Assembly: GCA_026129465.1 (NCBI GenBank) | Contig: JAHCIA010000001.1 | Coordinates: 381,964 to 445,963 of the forward strand | Reading direction: 5' to 3' | DNA length: 64,000 nucleotides | DNA from: Flavobacteriales bacterium | GTDB lineage: Bacteria; Bacteroidota; Bacteroidia; Flavobacteriales_F; PHOS-HE28 | Translations under genes and position numbers: made by a program | The notes under the pieces: model-generated | The model's database searches: none | Told to the model about the DNA's origin: nothing | The model's input: the letters and a program-made list of their open reading frames with translations, nothing else | Shown here: positions 51,684-60,331 of the stretch, in pieces | Position numbering within the stretch: the first letter of the stretch is position 1 | Layout: each line of letters opens with the position of its first letter

Positions 51684-52213
51684 AAGTCCTTCCACTCGCC
51701 TGGATCGGTCTGGCCATGGCCTGTGGCGGCGGTGATGGTCGTTCGCCCGTGACGCATCGCGAAGTACCCGACCAGGAGACGCGCATCCAGGAGAACCGCG
51801 ACGCCATCCGGCTGGAGGACCGCGACCTCAAGCTTTATGCGCAGCGTGAAGGATTGGAGCTGCAGGCCACGGGTGGAGGTGTGCGGTACCGGCTGTGGCG
51901 CGATGTGGAAGGTCCGGTGGTGCGGCCGGGCGAGTGGGCCATCGTGAACTACCGCCTGCAACTGCTGAATGGGGATACCATCTTCGCCAGCACACCCGGC
52001 AGGCCCGAAGCCTTCCTGGTGGAGATGGACGATGTGGAGAGCGGCCTGCACGAGGGCATCCAGCTGATGTCGCCCGGCGACAGCGCCATCCTGCTGATAC
52101 CGTCCTACCGCGCGCATGGCCTCATCGGCGACATGGACCGCATCCCGCCGCGCAGCACGGTCATCTACCACATCGGCCTGGTGAAGGTCTCCGGCAAGCC
52201 CCAGGGCAAATGA
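51680..52213 (+). CDS. FKBP-type peptidyl-prolyl isomerase lipoprotein (GldI-like)
   Basis: The 177-residue protein has a short lipoprotein signal (LPLAWIGLAMACGGG), a charged helical linker (QETRIQENRDAIRLEDRDLK) and an FKBP domain (about 60-175): VVRPGEWAIVNYRLQLLNGD, VESGLHEGIQLMSPGDSAIL and LIPSYRAHGLIGDMDRIPPR. Members next to nrnA in Bacteroidota are annotated as gliding-associated GldI, so a periplasmic folding role for T9SS or gliding components is likely. Confidence 0.88.
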   Translation: MKVLPLAWIGLAMACGGGDGRSPVTHREVPDQETRIQENRDAIRLEDRDLKLYAQREGLELQATGGGVRYRLWRDVEGPVVRPGEWAIVNYRLQLLNGDTIFASTPGRPEAFLVEMDDVESGLHEGIQLMSPGDSAILLIPSYRAHGLIGDMDRIPPRSTVIYHIGLVKVSGKPQGK

Positions 52214-53085
52214 GCCGTCGTCCGGTGTTGTTGGGCCTTGTGCCCTTGCTGCTGGCCGCCTGCTCGCGTTCGCCCTACCCGGACTACAAGCGCGTGGACC
52301 GCGACATCCACATCAGGTTGCTGGCTTTGGGCGATGGCGATGAGCGTGCGGTGGACGGCGACAGCATCGAACTCGATCTGCGCATCGCGGCCTGGGGCGG
52401 GGAGCCGGGCTCCTGGTACAGTACGCGCCGCTGGTATGCCGCGAAGGATCTGCGGCAGGAGGCTTTCACCGAAGTGCTGCAGCGCCTGCGTTCCGGCGAC
52501 AGCCTGAGCATGATCACCACGGCCGCACGATTGCCCTGGGAGCAGTTGGCACCCGGGGCCCACGCCACACCGGCCGATACCACCCGCATGATCCTTGAAG
52601 TGGCCCTGCGCACCATCCGCACACCGGCCATGATCCGCGCCGAGGCCGAACGCCTGCGCATCACCGATCCCGAAGCCTACGAGCGGCGGCTCATCGAAGC
52701 CTGGGTGGCGCGGACCGGTGATGTCTATGAGCCCTGGGGCACCAGCCTGTTGCGTTACCGCATCACAGGCGTGGCGCGTGACACCGCACGTATACAAATG
52801 GGCGATCCGGTGCTGGTGGAATGGCGCGGCGAAAGACTGGAGGACGGTGTGGTGATCGACGACACCGGCCGCAACGGGCAGCCTTTCAGCTTCCGCTATG
52901 GCGATCCCGACCAGGTGATGAAAGGCATTGAAACGGCGGTGATGCTGCTGCGCGAAGGGCAGGAGGGAAGCTTCGTCATCCCCAGTGCCATGGCCTTCGG
53001 TGCACGCGGCATCGATGGACTGGTGGAGCCGCACAGCCCGGTGGTGTACACCGTGCGACTGCTGCGCGTGGAGCGCGGAACGTGA
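52210..53085 (+). CDS. second FKBP-type peptidyl-prolyl isomerase lipoprotein
   Basis: The 291-residue protein has a lipoprotein signal (LLGLVPLLLAACSRSP) and two FKBP-like halves: a degenerate N-terminal one (about 25-140) and a C-terminal one (about 185-290) with MGDPVLVEWRGERLEDGVVI, FRYGDPDQVMKGIETAVMLL, EGSFVIPSAMAFGARGIDG and VVYTVRLLRVERG. It starts at 52210, overlapping the previous stop by ATGA. It probably works in the periplasm with the preceding FKBP. Confidence 0.87.
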   Translation: MSRRPVLLGLVPLLLAACSRSPYPDYKRVDRDIHIRLLALGDGDERAVDGDSIELDLRIAAWGGEPGSWYSTRRWYAAKDLRQEAFTEVLQRLRSGDSLSMITTAARLPWEQLAPGAHATPADTTRMILEVALRTIRTPAMIRAEAERLRITDPEAYERRLIEAWVARTGDVYEPWGTSLLRYRITGVARDTARIQMGDPVLVEWRGERLEDGVVIDDTGRNGQPFSFRYGDPDQVMKGIETAVMLLREGQEGSFVIPSAMAFGARGIDGLVEPHSPVVYTVRLLRVERGT

Positions 53086-53089
53086 GCGT

Positions 53090-53803
53090 TCACACGCCCA
53101 GGATGAACACCGCCGGCCGCTTGCCGATGGGCCGGTACACCTTGCGCCAGGTGGCGATGTCGTGGGTGACCACCGAACCGCTGGGTTGGGTCAGGTCCAC
53201 CGCCACGGCGAGCAGCGTGCCGGGCACGCAGCTGCGCAGCAGATCCTCCATCATCGCATCGTTGCGGTAGGGCGTTTCAATGAAGAGCTGTGCGGCACCA
53301 GTGCGTTGCGCCTCCCTTTCCAGGCGCTGGATGGCCTGCCGCCGTTCGCGTGCGTCGCGCGGCAAATAGCCATGAAAGGTGAAGGCCTGTCCATTCAAGC
53401 CGGAAGCGGCGAGCGCGAGCAACAAGGAAGATGGACCGGTGAGTGGCACCACGGTGATGCCTTGCGCATGTGCCGCGCGCACCAGCTTGGCGCCCGGGTC
53501 GGCGATGCCCGGCATGCCCGCCTCGCTGAGGATCGCCGCGTCGCGCCCATCGCGCAGCAAGGCGATCAACCGCTGCGCATCGTGGTCGTCGCTGTCCTTG
53601 TCGAAGCGGTGGATCTCCTGCGCGGCGAGGTCGATGGTGGGCAGCATGCGCCGCAACATCCGCCGTGCGGTCTTCTCCTCCTCGGCGAACCACAAGCCGA
53701 TGCGCCCCGCGATGGCCAGGTTCTCCGGAGGCAGTTGCTCCACACCGCCGGCCTCGCCCAGCCACACGGGCATCAGATACAAGGTGCCACTTCGTCCTGC
53801 CAT
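53090..53803 (-). CDS. SAM-dependent methyltransferase, RsmI-like tetrapyrrole methylase family
   Basis: The 237-residue protein begins GTLYLMPVWLGEAG and contains FDKDSDDHDAQRLIALL, the hallmark DAAILSEAGMPGIADPGAKL, VPLTGPSSLLLALAASGLNG and FTFHGYLPRDARERRQAIQR, and FIETPYRNDAMMEDLL. These match the RsmI family (16S rRNA C1402 2'-O-methyltransferase). It is shorter than full RsmI and belongs to a Bacteroidota subgroup whose target may differ. Confidence 0.88.
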   Translation of the reverse strand: MAGRSGTLYLMPVWLGEAGGVEQLPPENLAIAGRIGLWFAEEEKTARRMLRRMLPTIDLAAQEIHRFDKDSDDHDAQRLIALLRDGRDAAILSEAGMPGIADPGAKLVRAAHAQGITVVPLTGPSSLLLALAASGLNGQAFTFHGYLPRDARERRQAIQRLEREAQRTGAAQLFIETPYRNDAMMEDLLRSCVPGTLLAVAVDLTQPSGSVVTHDIATWRKVYRPIGKRPAVFILGV

Positions 53804-53829
53804 GTTCTCCGCGACTTTCAACTTCCAAC

Positions 53830-54303
53830 CTACCTGCGGTAGGCAGGCCCCTCAACTTCATCCAGAACAGCATCACAGGCCTCCACCAACATGTCGTACA
53901 CCTCATCGAATCCTTCTTCACCGCCATAGTAGGGATCGGGCACTTCGCGATGCGGCAGGTGCGGCGCATAGTCCAGGATGGGCTTCACCTTCCTCGCCAA
54001 GGTCTGGTCCGGCGCCAGGCGCAACACGTTGCGCGTGTTGCTCGCGTCCATGGTCACGATCAGGTCGAAGCGCTGGTAGTCCTCCACGCTGAATTGCCGT
54101 GCGCGCAGGTCGCTGATGTCGATGCCCTGCCGCCGCATGGCCGCGATGGCGCGTTTGTCGGGCGCTTCGCCCACGTGGTAATCGCCTGTGCCGGCGCTGT
54201 CGGTGACGATGGTGATGCCGCGTTCACGCGCGCGATGCCGCAGCACGCCCTCGGCCATGGGGCTGCGGCAGATGTTGCCCAGGCAGACGGTGAGGATCTT
54301 CAT
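53830..54303 (-). CDS. low-molecular-weight protein tyrosine phosphatase
   Basis: The 157-residue enzyme has the P-loop CLGNICRSPMAEGVLRHRA (Cys7 nucleophile, Arg13) and the general-acid loop VPDPYYGGEEGFDEVYDMLV near the C-terminus. SAGTGDYHVGEAPDKRA and FDLIVTMDASNTRNVLRLA are also family-specific. It sits 26 nt upstream of the methyltransferase on the same strand, as in many Bacteroidota. Confidence 0.95.
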   Translation of the reverse strand: MKILTVCLGNICRSPMAEGVLRHRARERGITIVTDSAGTGDYHVGEAPDKRAIAAMRRQGIDISDLRARQFSVEDYQRFDLIVTMDASNTRNVLRLAPDQTLARKVKPILDYAPHLPHREVPDPYYGGEEGFDEVYDMLVEACDAVLDEVEGPAYRR

Positions 54304-54643
54304 GGGGCGAAGGTGTGGGATCCGAAGGGATAGTGTCATCCAAGGCGGTGGACAAGTTGGCGCGGAGGCAGCAGGTCATGGCAGATGCTGCTGCCCGCGA
54401 ACACAGGAACGCATGCACGCGAACGCCGCCGTGCACGACCTGTGGATCTTCACCATGCCACACTGTGAAAAATCCCCATTGCGCTTATCCGCACTGCCGC
54501 TCGCCTGGCGCATGGGTATGCACTGCCCAGTTGCCGCAGCCTGAGCTGTTCGTTACATAACCCTTGACCGGTCTGGCGAAGTAGCGCCACCGCAACGAGC
54601 AACGGCGCACCTGCGGCGCATGGCGCGGGCTAATTTGCAGGCC
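54304..54643. other. 340-bp intergenic region upstream of a T9SS relic
   Basis: No gene is visible. It contains TTATCCGCA (54486-54494), one base from a DnaA box, and a TAATTTG at 54631-54637 that could be an imperfect -7 box for the next gene. It is otherwise unremarkable. Confidence 0.5.
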
Positions 54644-55117
54644 ATGGGAAGGCATGGTACCGGCCACGATAGGAGCGAACTGGACAGCACCGAGGTGGCC
54701 CAGCTGCAAGCCTTGATCAATGGCAAACACGACCGCCCGGCGGTGTGGGCGCAAAACATCCTGTGTTTCCACTACGGCCTGTGCCGCCCACCTTACACAG
54801 GTGGTGGCAACCTGGCGCCCAAAGCCCTGCCCTATACGCCCAAGGAAGTGGTGGAGACACCACGGCCCACCCTGATGTTGTACCCCAACCCGGCAACCAT
54901 TTACGTGACCATGTACTACGACCTGAAGGCCGATGCGGACCACAGCCGCATGTTGATCCGGGACATCGGGGGAAGGGAAGTGGCGCAACGCCGCTTGGGC
55001 CATGCCGAGGGACAGGTGGTGTTGGACACCCGCCGCATGCCTCCTGGCGTTTACACCATTGAACTCCACAACGCAGGCCAACGCCAACTCACGGAAAAAC
55101 TGGTGGTGCGACCCTGA
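54644..55117 (+). CDS. T9SS sorting-domain protein, probably a 5'-truncated remnant
   Basis: The 157-residue product has no signal peptide, although it ends in a complete T9SS sorting domain: TLMLYPNPATIYVTMYYDL, MLIRDIGGREVAQRRLGH and GVYTIELHNAGQRQLTEKLV. The part before it (ELDSTEVAQLQALINGKHDR, WAQNILCFHYGLCR) looks like the tail of a larger surface protein. ATG 54620 is an alternative start. The stop overlaps the next gene's start (TGATG). Confidence 0.65.
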   Translation: MGRHGTGHDRSELDSTEVAQLQALINGKHDRPAVWAQNILCFHYGLCRPPYTGGGNLAPKALPYTPKEVVETPRPTLMLYPNPATIYVTMYYDLKADADHSRMLIRDIGGREVAQRRLGHAEGQVVLDTRRMPPGVYTIELHNAGQRQLTEKLVVRP

Positions 55118-55464
55118 TGCGCACGATGCTGCATAGCACATGGCTGGTGGCGGCCATTCTGGCCGCCACCAGCGCTGTTGCGCAGCAGCCTTTCGGCTTG
55201 GATGCTTCGTTCAGGACAAGCATCCACGAGATCAATGTGAGTTCGATACTTCCATTGTCGGATGGGAAGATCATTGTTTCCGGGCGGATGCGCTTTCCAG
55301 GTGAAATGGAAGACAAGCGGCTTGCACGGTTGCTGCCGAACGGGCAGCGCGATGAGACATTCAATAACAGCGGACTAGGGGGGGGGGATCACTCCATGGC
55401 AGGACCGATTTTATGTGGCCGGGAATGTGATCGTGCGGCGGATCATGGAGAACGGCCAGAATGA
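55117..55464 (+). pseudogene. 5' part of a beta-propeller T9SS protein, frameshifted at G10
   Basis: It has a signal peptide (LVAAILAATSAVAQQ) and the first delta-60-type repeat: FGLDASFRTSIHEINVSSIL, GKIIVSGRMRFPGEMEDKRL and ARLLPNGQRDETFNNSGLGG. At a run of ten G (55378-55387) the frame is lost and the product ends shortly after at 55464. With nine G the frame would read on into the 3' part (ITPWQDRFYVAGNVIVRRI). Confidence 0.82.
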
Positions 55465-56581
55465 TCTCTCATTCGCCCTTGGTTCCGTTCCTACTATTCC
55501 TTACTTCACCCCCAGCCAAGGCGGCGACTACCACGTGTACCCCGATGGGCGGGTGCTGCTGAGCGGGGCGCACAGTGTGAACTATCCACAGGGTGGCTTC
55601 ACTGGCACCCACCACTTGATCTGGTTCACCAACACTGGGCAGTTGGACACCACCCGCACACACCGAAAAGCCAATGCGGCGATATACAAGATCCACCAAC
55701 TTTCCGATGGCCGCTTCCTGCTTAGCGGGGTGCTCACCCAATACGAAGGCACGCCGGTGGGTCGCATCCTGCGCGTCCACCCCGATGGCGAACTGGACAC
55801 CACCTTCCACACCAGCATCTACTGGGGCCAGGCGGTGGGCTTCCACGAACTGCCCGATGGCCGCGTGCTGGCCGCGGGCCGCTTCCTGTTCCAGAACGAC
55901 CCCGACACCCTGCACCTGGTGCGCCTGCTGCCCGATGGGCAATTGGACAACACCTTCAACAACCACCTGCGATCGTTGTACAATGGACAGTTCGGACCCA
56001 CCGGTTTCTATCCATGGGGTGGCGTATTCCCTATTGATCAGGAACGGATGGTGGTGTATGGCGCATTCACCAGCATCGATGAGCAAGCGCGTGGCGGAAT
56101 CGCCTTGGTGGACACCGCTGGGAACCTGCTGGACGCCCCCTTCGGCGAGGGGGGGTGTGGGCAGTATTTGTATGATGGCTCCACATTGCATGGTAGTATC
56201 GAGGGCATCACCATGGCCCCCGTTGGCCACTACTACATCTGGGGCGCCTACCACGGCTACGACGATGGCAGCACGCATGACCCACTGCAACGCATGGTAA
56301 GCCGGTTGTATGGGCTCAATGTGGGCGTGGAGGAACAGCAGGTGCTGCCCTGGCGGGTGTACCCGAACCCGGCCAGCACGCAGCTTACCGTGGAGTTGGA
56401 GCAAGTGCCACCGGGTGCCATGCTGCTGCTGCGCGATGCGCTGGGGCGTGCGGTGCGGCAGGAAGGCATCAGCGGGCACTACCACACGCTGGCTTTGCAG
56501 GGCCTGGGTGGTGGGCTGTACTTGCTGGAAGTGTGGCAGGGCGGCAAGCGGCTGGCGGCGGAGAAGGTGGTGGTGGAGTAG
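55388..56581 (+). pseudogene. 3' part of the frameshifted beta-propeller T9SS protein
   Basis: It continues TPWQDRFYVAGNVIVRRIME with several delta-60/beta-propeller repeats of the form G-x-L-L-S-G...RILRVHPDGELDTTF (GRFLLSGVLTQYEGTPVGRI; GRVLAAGRFLFQNDPDTLHL) and a T9SS sorting domain (RVYPNPASTQLTVELEQVPP; GLYLLEVWQGGKRLAAEKVV). Together with 55117-55387 it makes a 487-residue protein after removal of one G. Confidence 0.83.
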
Positions 56582-56596
56582 AAGCCATCAACAAGA

Positions 56597-56618
56597 AACC
56601 CCGGCATGCGCCGGGGTT
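56597..56618. terminator. stem-loop between convergent genes, likely bidirectional terminator
   Basis: AACCCCGGC and GCCGGGGTT pair perfectly around ATGC, between the T9SS gene end (56581) and the dnaA end (56642). It is flanked by AAGA on the left and TCCCTT on the right. Confidence 0.65.
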
Positions 56619-56641
56619 CCCTTGTCCGTGATGGGCATTCC

Positions 56642-58072
56642 TCAGTGGATGCTCAGCTTCTTCTCCAGATCCTCCAGATAGCCTCGGAACTGTTTGTCGG
56701 TCTCCGAGAGGTTGTTCACCGTGCGGCAGGCGTGGAGCACGGTGGCGTGGTCCTTTCCGCCGCAGTGCGCACCGATGTTCGCCAGCGAGCTCTTGGTCAT
56801 CTTCTTGGCGAAGTACATGGCGATCTGCCGCGCCTGCACCACTTCGCGCTTGCGCGTCTTGCTCTTCAGCAATTCGATCGGCAGGTCGAAGTAGTCGCAC
56901 ACCACTTTTTGGATGTAGTCGATCGACACTTCGCGCGCGGTGTTCTTCACGAACTTGTCGATCATCTGCTTCGCCAGGTCCAGCGTCACCGCCTTCTTGT
57001 TCAGCGAGCTCTGCGCGATGAGGCTGATCATGGCGCCTTCCAGTTCGCGGATGTTGGTGGTGATGCTGTAGGCCAGGTATTCCACCACCTCCTTGGGCAG
57101 GTCGATGCCCTCGGCGTACATCTTCTTCTCCAGGATGGCGATGCGCGTCTCCAGGCCGGGCGTCTGCAGGTCGGCGCTCAGGCCCCACTTGAAGCGGGAG
57201 AGGAGGCGCTGTTCCATGCCGGCCATTTCCACCGGCGCCTTGTCGCTGGTGATCACCAGTTGCTTGCCGCTCTGGTGCAGGGCGTTGAACACATGGAAGA
57301 ACACGTCCTGCGTCTTCTCCTTGCCGGCGAGGAACTGCACGTCGTCGATGATGAGCACGTCCATCATCTGGTAGAACTGCGTGAAGTCGCCCACGGTGTT
57401 GTTCTTCACCGCCTCGATGAACTGCTGGGTGAACTTCTCGGCCGGCACATAGAGGATGGTCTTGTCCGGGTGGTGCTTCTTGATCTCGATGCCGATGGCA
57501 TGCACCAGGTGTGTCTTGCCGAGACCGACCCCGCCATAGACGAGCAACGGATTGAAGGCGGTGCCGCCGGGCTTCTGCGCCACGGCGTAGCCTGCACTGC
57601 GCGCCAATCGGTTGCAGTCCCCTTCGATGAAATTGTCGAAGGAGTAGTTGGGGTTGAGGTGGCTTTCGATCTTGATCTTGCGGAGGCCCGGTATGATGAA
57701 CGGGTTCTTGATCGGGCTGTTGGCCACATCGATCGGGAGGCTCACCGCCGGGTTGCGCGTGTCGCGCGCATGGCTGGTGGGCACCTTCACGGTGTACGGG
57801 TGGGCGCTCTGGAAGCCGTTCTCCATGATGATGGAATACTCCAGACGCCCTTCGTTCCCCAATTCCTTCTTGATGATCTTCTTCAGCAGCCCGATGTAGT
57901 GTTCCTCCAGCCATTCATAGAAGAACTGTGAGGGCACCTGGATGGTGAGCACGGATTCCTGCAGCTTCAAAGCCTTGATCGGTTCGAACCAGGTCTTGAA
58001 ACTCTGCTGGCTGACGTTGTCCTTGATCACGCCCAGACACCGGTCCCAGATCTTCTCGTGGTCCTTCTTCAT
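56642..58072 (-). CDS. dnaA: chromosomal replication initiator protein DnaA
   Basis: The 476-residue protein has all four DnaA domains: the helical N-terminal domain (IWDRCLGVIKDNVSQQSFKT), a short linker, the AAA+ domain with Walker A LLVYGGVGLGKTHLVHAIG and Walker B MDVLIIDDVQFLAGKEKTQD, and the C-terminal DNA-binding domain with GGKDHATVLHACRTVNNLSE. It opens the origin of replication. A CATATTTG on the minus strand (58166-58173) is one base from a -7 box, 93 nt before the start. No cluster of DnaA boxes was found in the 400 bp upstream. Confidence 0.97.
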   Translation of the reverse strand: MKKDHEKIWDRCLGVIKDNVSQQSFKTWFEPIKALKLQESVLTIQVPSQFFYEWLEEHYIGLLKKIIKKELGNEGRLEYSIIMENGFQSAHPYTVKVPTSHARDTRNPAVSLPIDVANSPIKNPFIIPGLRKIKIESHLNPNYSFDNFIEGDCNRLARSAGYAVAQKPGGTAFNPLLVYGGVGLGKTHLVHAIGIEIKKHHPDKTILYVPAEKFTQQFIEAVKNNTVGDFTQFYQMMDVLIIDDVQFLAGKEKTQDVFFHVFNALHQSGKQLVITSDKAPVEMAGMEQRLLSRFKWGLSADLQTPGLETRIAILEKKMYAEGIDLPKEVVEYLAYSITTNIRELEGAMISLIAQSSLNKKAVTLDLAKQMIDKFVKNTAREVSIDYIQKVVCDYFDLPIELLKSKTRKREVVQARQIAMYFAKKMTKSSLANIGAHCGGKDHATVLHACRTVNNLSETDKQFRGYLEDLEKKLSIH

Positions 58073-58290
58073 GGATGGGTCAGCGAGTTGATGGGTTCGT
58101 GGTGAGTGACGGGTGCCGTTCCTGAAGCGTCATTGATACGGTGGCGGTCGCCTCGGAACGGGGGGCAAATATGTGGGCAAGAAAGTGAAAAAAAAACGTG
58201 GGGGTCACTTGATGGGAAGGAAAATTTTACTTGCGCACGTTCCGGAACGCGTAGTGCTGGAACGCTTGTCCGGCGCGGGTTTCCGGAGGG

Positions 58291-58329
58291 GTGGCGATCG
58301 TCGGCCGCGCTCCTCCGGAGGATCGCCAC
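58291..58329. repeat. inverted repeat GTGGCGATC/GATCGCCAC
   Basis: GTGGCGATC (58291-58299) and GATCGCCAC (58321-58329) flank a 21-nt spacer that itself contains the palindrome CTCCGGAG. It ends in CACTAC, like the flanks of the GTCGACCCA repeats at 2559 and 4445, so it may be a related REP-like element. Confidence 0.6.
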
Positions 58330-58459
58330 TACGGCCTTCGCGGTCTTCTCCCGGCAAGCGTGGCTGGCGATCATGATGTGGCGGCTTGGCCTCGAAGGTA
58401 CGCGAGTGGACACCCCCCGGCAATAGCGGACACACAATGGGAAGGGGAGCGTCGCGGAC

Positions 58460-58467
58460 TAACTTCC
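58460..58467 (+). promoter_or_regulatory. -7-like box TAACTTCC six bases before the thioesterase start
   Basis: TAACTTCC deviates from TAnnTTTG at two positions but sits 6 nt before ATG 58474, similar to the other near-leaderless starts in the window. Confidence 0.35.
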
Positions 58468-58473
58468 GGCCCC

Positions 58474-58884
58474 ATGTACACCCACGAAACGAAGCTGCGC
58501 GTGCGATACGGAGAGACCGACCAGATGGGCTTCGCGTACCATGGGGACTATGCCTCGTGGTTCGAGGTGGCCCGCGTGGAAGCCTTGCGGGACCTGGGTT
58601 TCCCGTACCGGCGGCTCGAGGAGGATGGTGTGCAACTGCCCGTCTTCGAGATGCATGCGCGCTTCCATGCGCCGGCACGCTATGATGATGCGCTCACCAT
58701 CCGCACCACGATCCGCGAGCTTCCCGGCGTGCGTTTCACCTTCCATTACGAAGTGTACGGACCGGACGATGCGTTGCTCACCGAGGCGTCCACCACGCTG
58801 GTATTCATGGACCGCGCGACACGGCGACCACGGCGTGCACCACAGGAGTTGCTGGATGCCCTCGCGCCCTATTTCTCCTCCTGA
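58474..58884 (+). CDS. acyl-CoA thioesterase (YbgC/4HBT hotdog family)
   Basis: The 136-residue hotdog protein shows TKLRVRYGETDQMGFAYHGD with the catalytic aspartate in ETDQMG, YASWFEVARVEALRDLGFPY, VFEMHARFHAPARYDDALTI and STTLVFMDRATRRPRRAPQE. It hydrolyses acyl-CoA esters; chain preference is unknown. Its end overlaps the 3' end of the convergent YigZ gene by 16 nt. Confidence 0.93.
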   Translation: MYTHETKLRVRYGETDQMGFAYHGDYASWFEVARVEALRDLGFPYRRLEEDGVQLPVFEMHARFHAPARYDDALTIRTTIRELPGVRFTFHYEVYGPDDALLTEASTTLVFMDRATRRPRRAPQELLDALAPYFSS

Positions 58885-59477
58885 GGGACCACCGTGACGG
58901 CCCGCATCGCATGTTCGCTGAGCAGCGTGCTGGTCGCCGAGCGCGGGACGCGTACCAGCAGTTCGCACCGTTCACCATAGTCGCCTGAGACCACTTCGCC
59001 GCCATGCGCGATCACCGCTGCGCGAAGCGGTTCGAGTTGGTCATACCCGCAACGCAACAGCAGGGTGTCGGTGACGATATGTTCCGCCTTGGGCGCGGCG
59101 TCGATCGCCAGATGCGCCGCTTCACCATAGGCCCGCACAAGTCCGCCCTTGCCCAGCAGCGTGCCACCGAACCAACGCACCACGATCACACCGCACCAGG
59201 TGAGGCCGGCCGCCTGGATGCGCGTGAGGATGGGCTTGCCGGCAGTGCCTGAAGGTTCGCCCGCGTCGTGCGCCCGGTGACGTTCGCCCGCATCACCCAT
59301 CACCCAGGCGTAACAGAAGTGCCGCGCGCCGCGATGCTCTTTCACATACGCTTCCATGCGCGCATGGAACGATCCCTCATCGCGCACAGGAAAGGCGACG
59401 GCGATGAAGCGGCTGGCCTTCTCGCGCAATTGTCCGTGTCCTTCCCCGGCGAGTGTCAGGTAGCGATCGCCGGACAT
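58869..59477 (-). CDS. YigZ/IMPACT family protein (UPF0029)
   Basis: The 202-residue protein shows ASRFIAVAFPVRDEGSFHAR, HRGARHFCYAWVMG, the motif DAGEPSGTAGKPILTRIQA, VIVVRWFGGTLLGKGGLVRA and YGEAAHLAIDAA. This is the N-terminal UPF0029 domain plus a C-terminal DUF1949-like half. The E. coli homologue YigZ is structurally related to EF-G domain IV; function unclear. It overlaps the EamA gene by TGATG. Confidence 0.93.
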   Translation of the reverse strand: MSGDRYLTLAGEGHGQLREKASRFIAVAFPVRDEGSFHARMEAYVKEHRGARHFCYAWVMGDAGERHRAHDAGEPSGTAGKPILTRIQAAGLTWCGVIVVRWFGGTLLGKGGLVRAYGEAAHLAIDAAPKAEHIVTDTLLLRCGYDQLEPLRAAVIAHGGEVVSGDYGERCELLVRVPRSATSTLLSEHAMRAVTVVPQEEK

Positions 59478-60331
59478 CAGGGCAGGGCTTGGAGGATGAG
59501 GACCAGCGCCAGCACCGAGCAGGCGATGCCGATGTACTGTCCGCGCCGTGGCCTTTCCTGGAAGAGCAGCACCGACAGCGCCACGCCGAAGAGGATCACC
59601 ACGATGTTGATGAGCGGATACACGCTGCTGCTGGGCATGCCCGCATGCGCGAGCGCCTGGACCACGAAGTAGAGCGATGCATAGTTGACCACGCCGAGCA
59701 AGGTGCCGCCCACCCAGACGCGGTGCGAAAGAAAGGACGCATGCTTCCTGCCTGCGACGGCCCACAGGGTGCCGATGACACCGGCGCAGCCGAAGACCAG
59801 GGTGGGGAAGACCGCTTCGGTCTCCGGGGTGAGCCGCATGCGCTGTGTCCAGTTGATGCCGATGTCGATCACCGCGTTGCCGAGGAAGAGCATGGTGGGC
59901 AGTATCCACACGCCGCGCACCGCGCTCCGGTTCGGGACCCAGGATGAGAGCACCACGCCTGTCAGCGCCAGGGCGATGCCGGCCCACCCGAGCGGACCGG
60001 TGCGCTCGCCATAGAGGTACATGGCGAAGAGCACGGTGAGCACCAGGCTCATTTTGCTGGCCACGGCGGTGGCGGCCACACCGGCGCGTTGCGCGGAAAG
60101 TCCGGTGAGGTAGAAGATGGCGATGAACAGCACCCCGAGCAGCGCGCTGGGCAGGGCGATCGCTTCCAGCCCGGGCGCCTTCCAAGGTGCCGAGACCATC
60201 GAGCCGCAGATGAAGGCGGCGAAGTAGTTGACCACGATGGCCGGCAGCAGTTCCACACGGCGCTGCTCGAAGACCTTGAACAGCAGGAAGAGCAGCGCCA
60301 TGAAGAAGGCGGCGGCGATCACCAGGGCCAT
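59477..60331 (-). CDS. EamA/DMT-superfamily transporter
   Basis: The 284-residue protein has ten hydrophobic segments in two EamA repeats (ALVIAAAFFMALLFLLFKVF ... YGERTGPLGWAGIALALTGV and VYPLINIVVILFGVALSVLL ... YIGIACSVLALVLILQ). The family exports amino acids, nucleobases or other metabolites, so the substrate is open. It overlaps ribD by 13 nt and YigZ by 1 nt, indicating one operon. Confidence 0.9.
   Translation of the reverse strand: MALVIAAAFFMALLFLLFKVFEQRRVELLPAIVVNYFAAFICGSMVSAPWKAPGLEAIALPSALLGVLFIAIFYLTGLSAQRAGVAATAVASKMSLVLTVLFAMYLYGERTGPLGWAGIALALTGVVLSSWVPNRSAVRGVWILPTMLFLGNAVIDIGINWTQRMRLTPETEAVFPTLVFGCAGVIGTLWAVAGRKHASFLSHRVWVGGTLLGVVNYASLYFVVQALAHAGMPSSSVYPLINIVVILFGVALSVLLFQERPRRGQYIGIACSVLALVLILQALP

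Larger units (their letters stand above)
58073..58473. other. 401-bp region between divergent dnaA and thioesterase genes
   Basis: No gene is supported. It contains an AT-rich patch (about 58180-58235, with a run of nine A), the possible dnaA -7 box (58166-58173), the inverted repeat at 58291-58329, and the thioesterase -7-like box TAACTTCC (58460-58467). Confidence 0.6.

Noticed and set aside
54486-54494. TTATCCGCA, one base from a DnaA box, about 2 kb from the end of dnaA
   Set aside because: A single near-match without a cluster or an AT-rich unwinding region is expected by chance; it does not support an origin.
58180-58235. AT-rich patch upstream of dnaA as origin of replication
   Set aside because: No DnaA-box cluster was found by eye; the patch more likely belongs to the dnaA promoter region.
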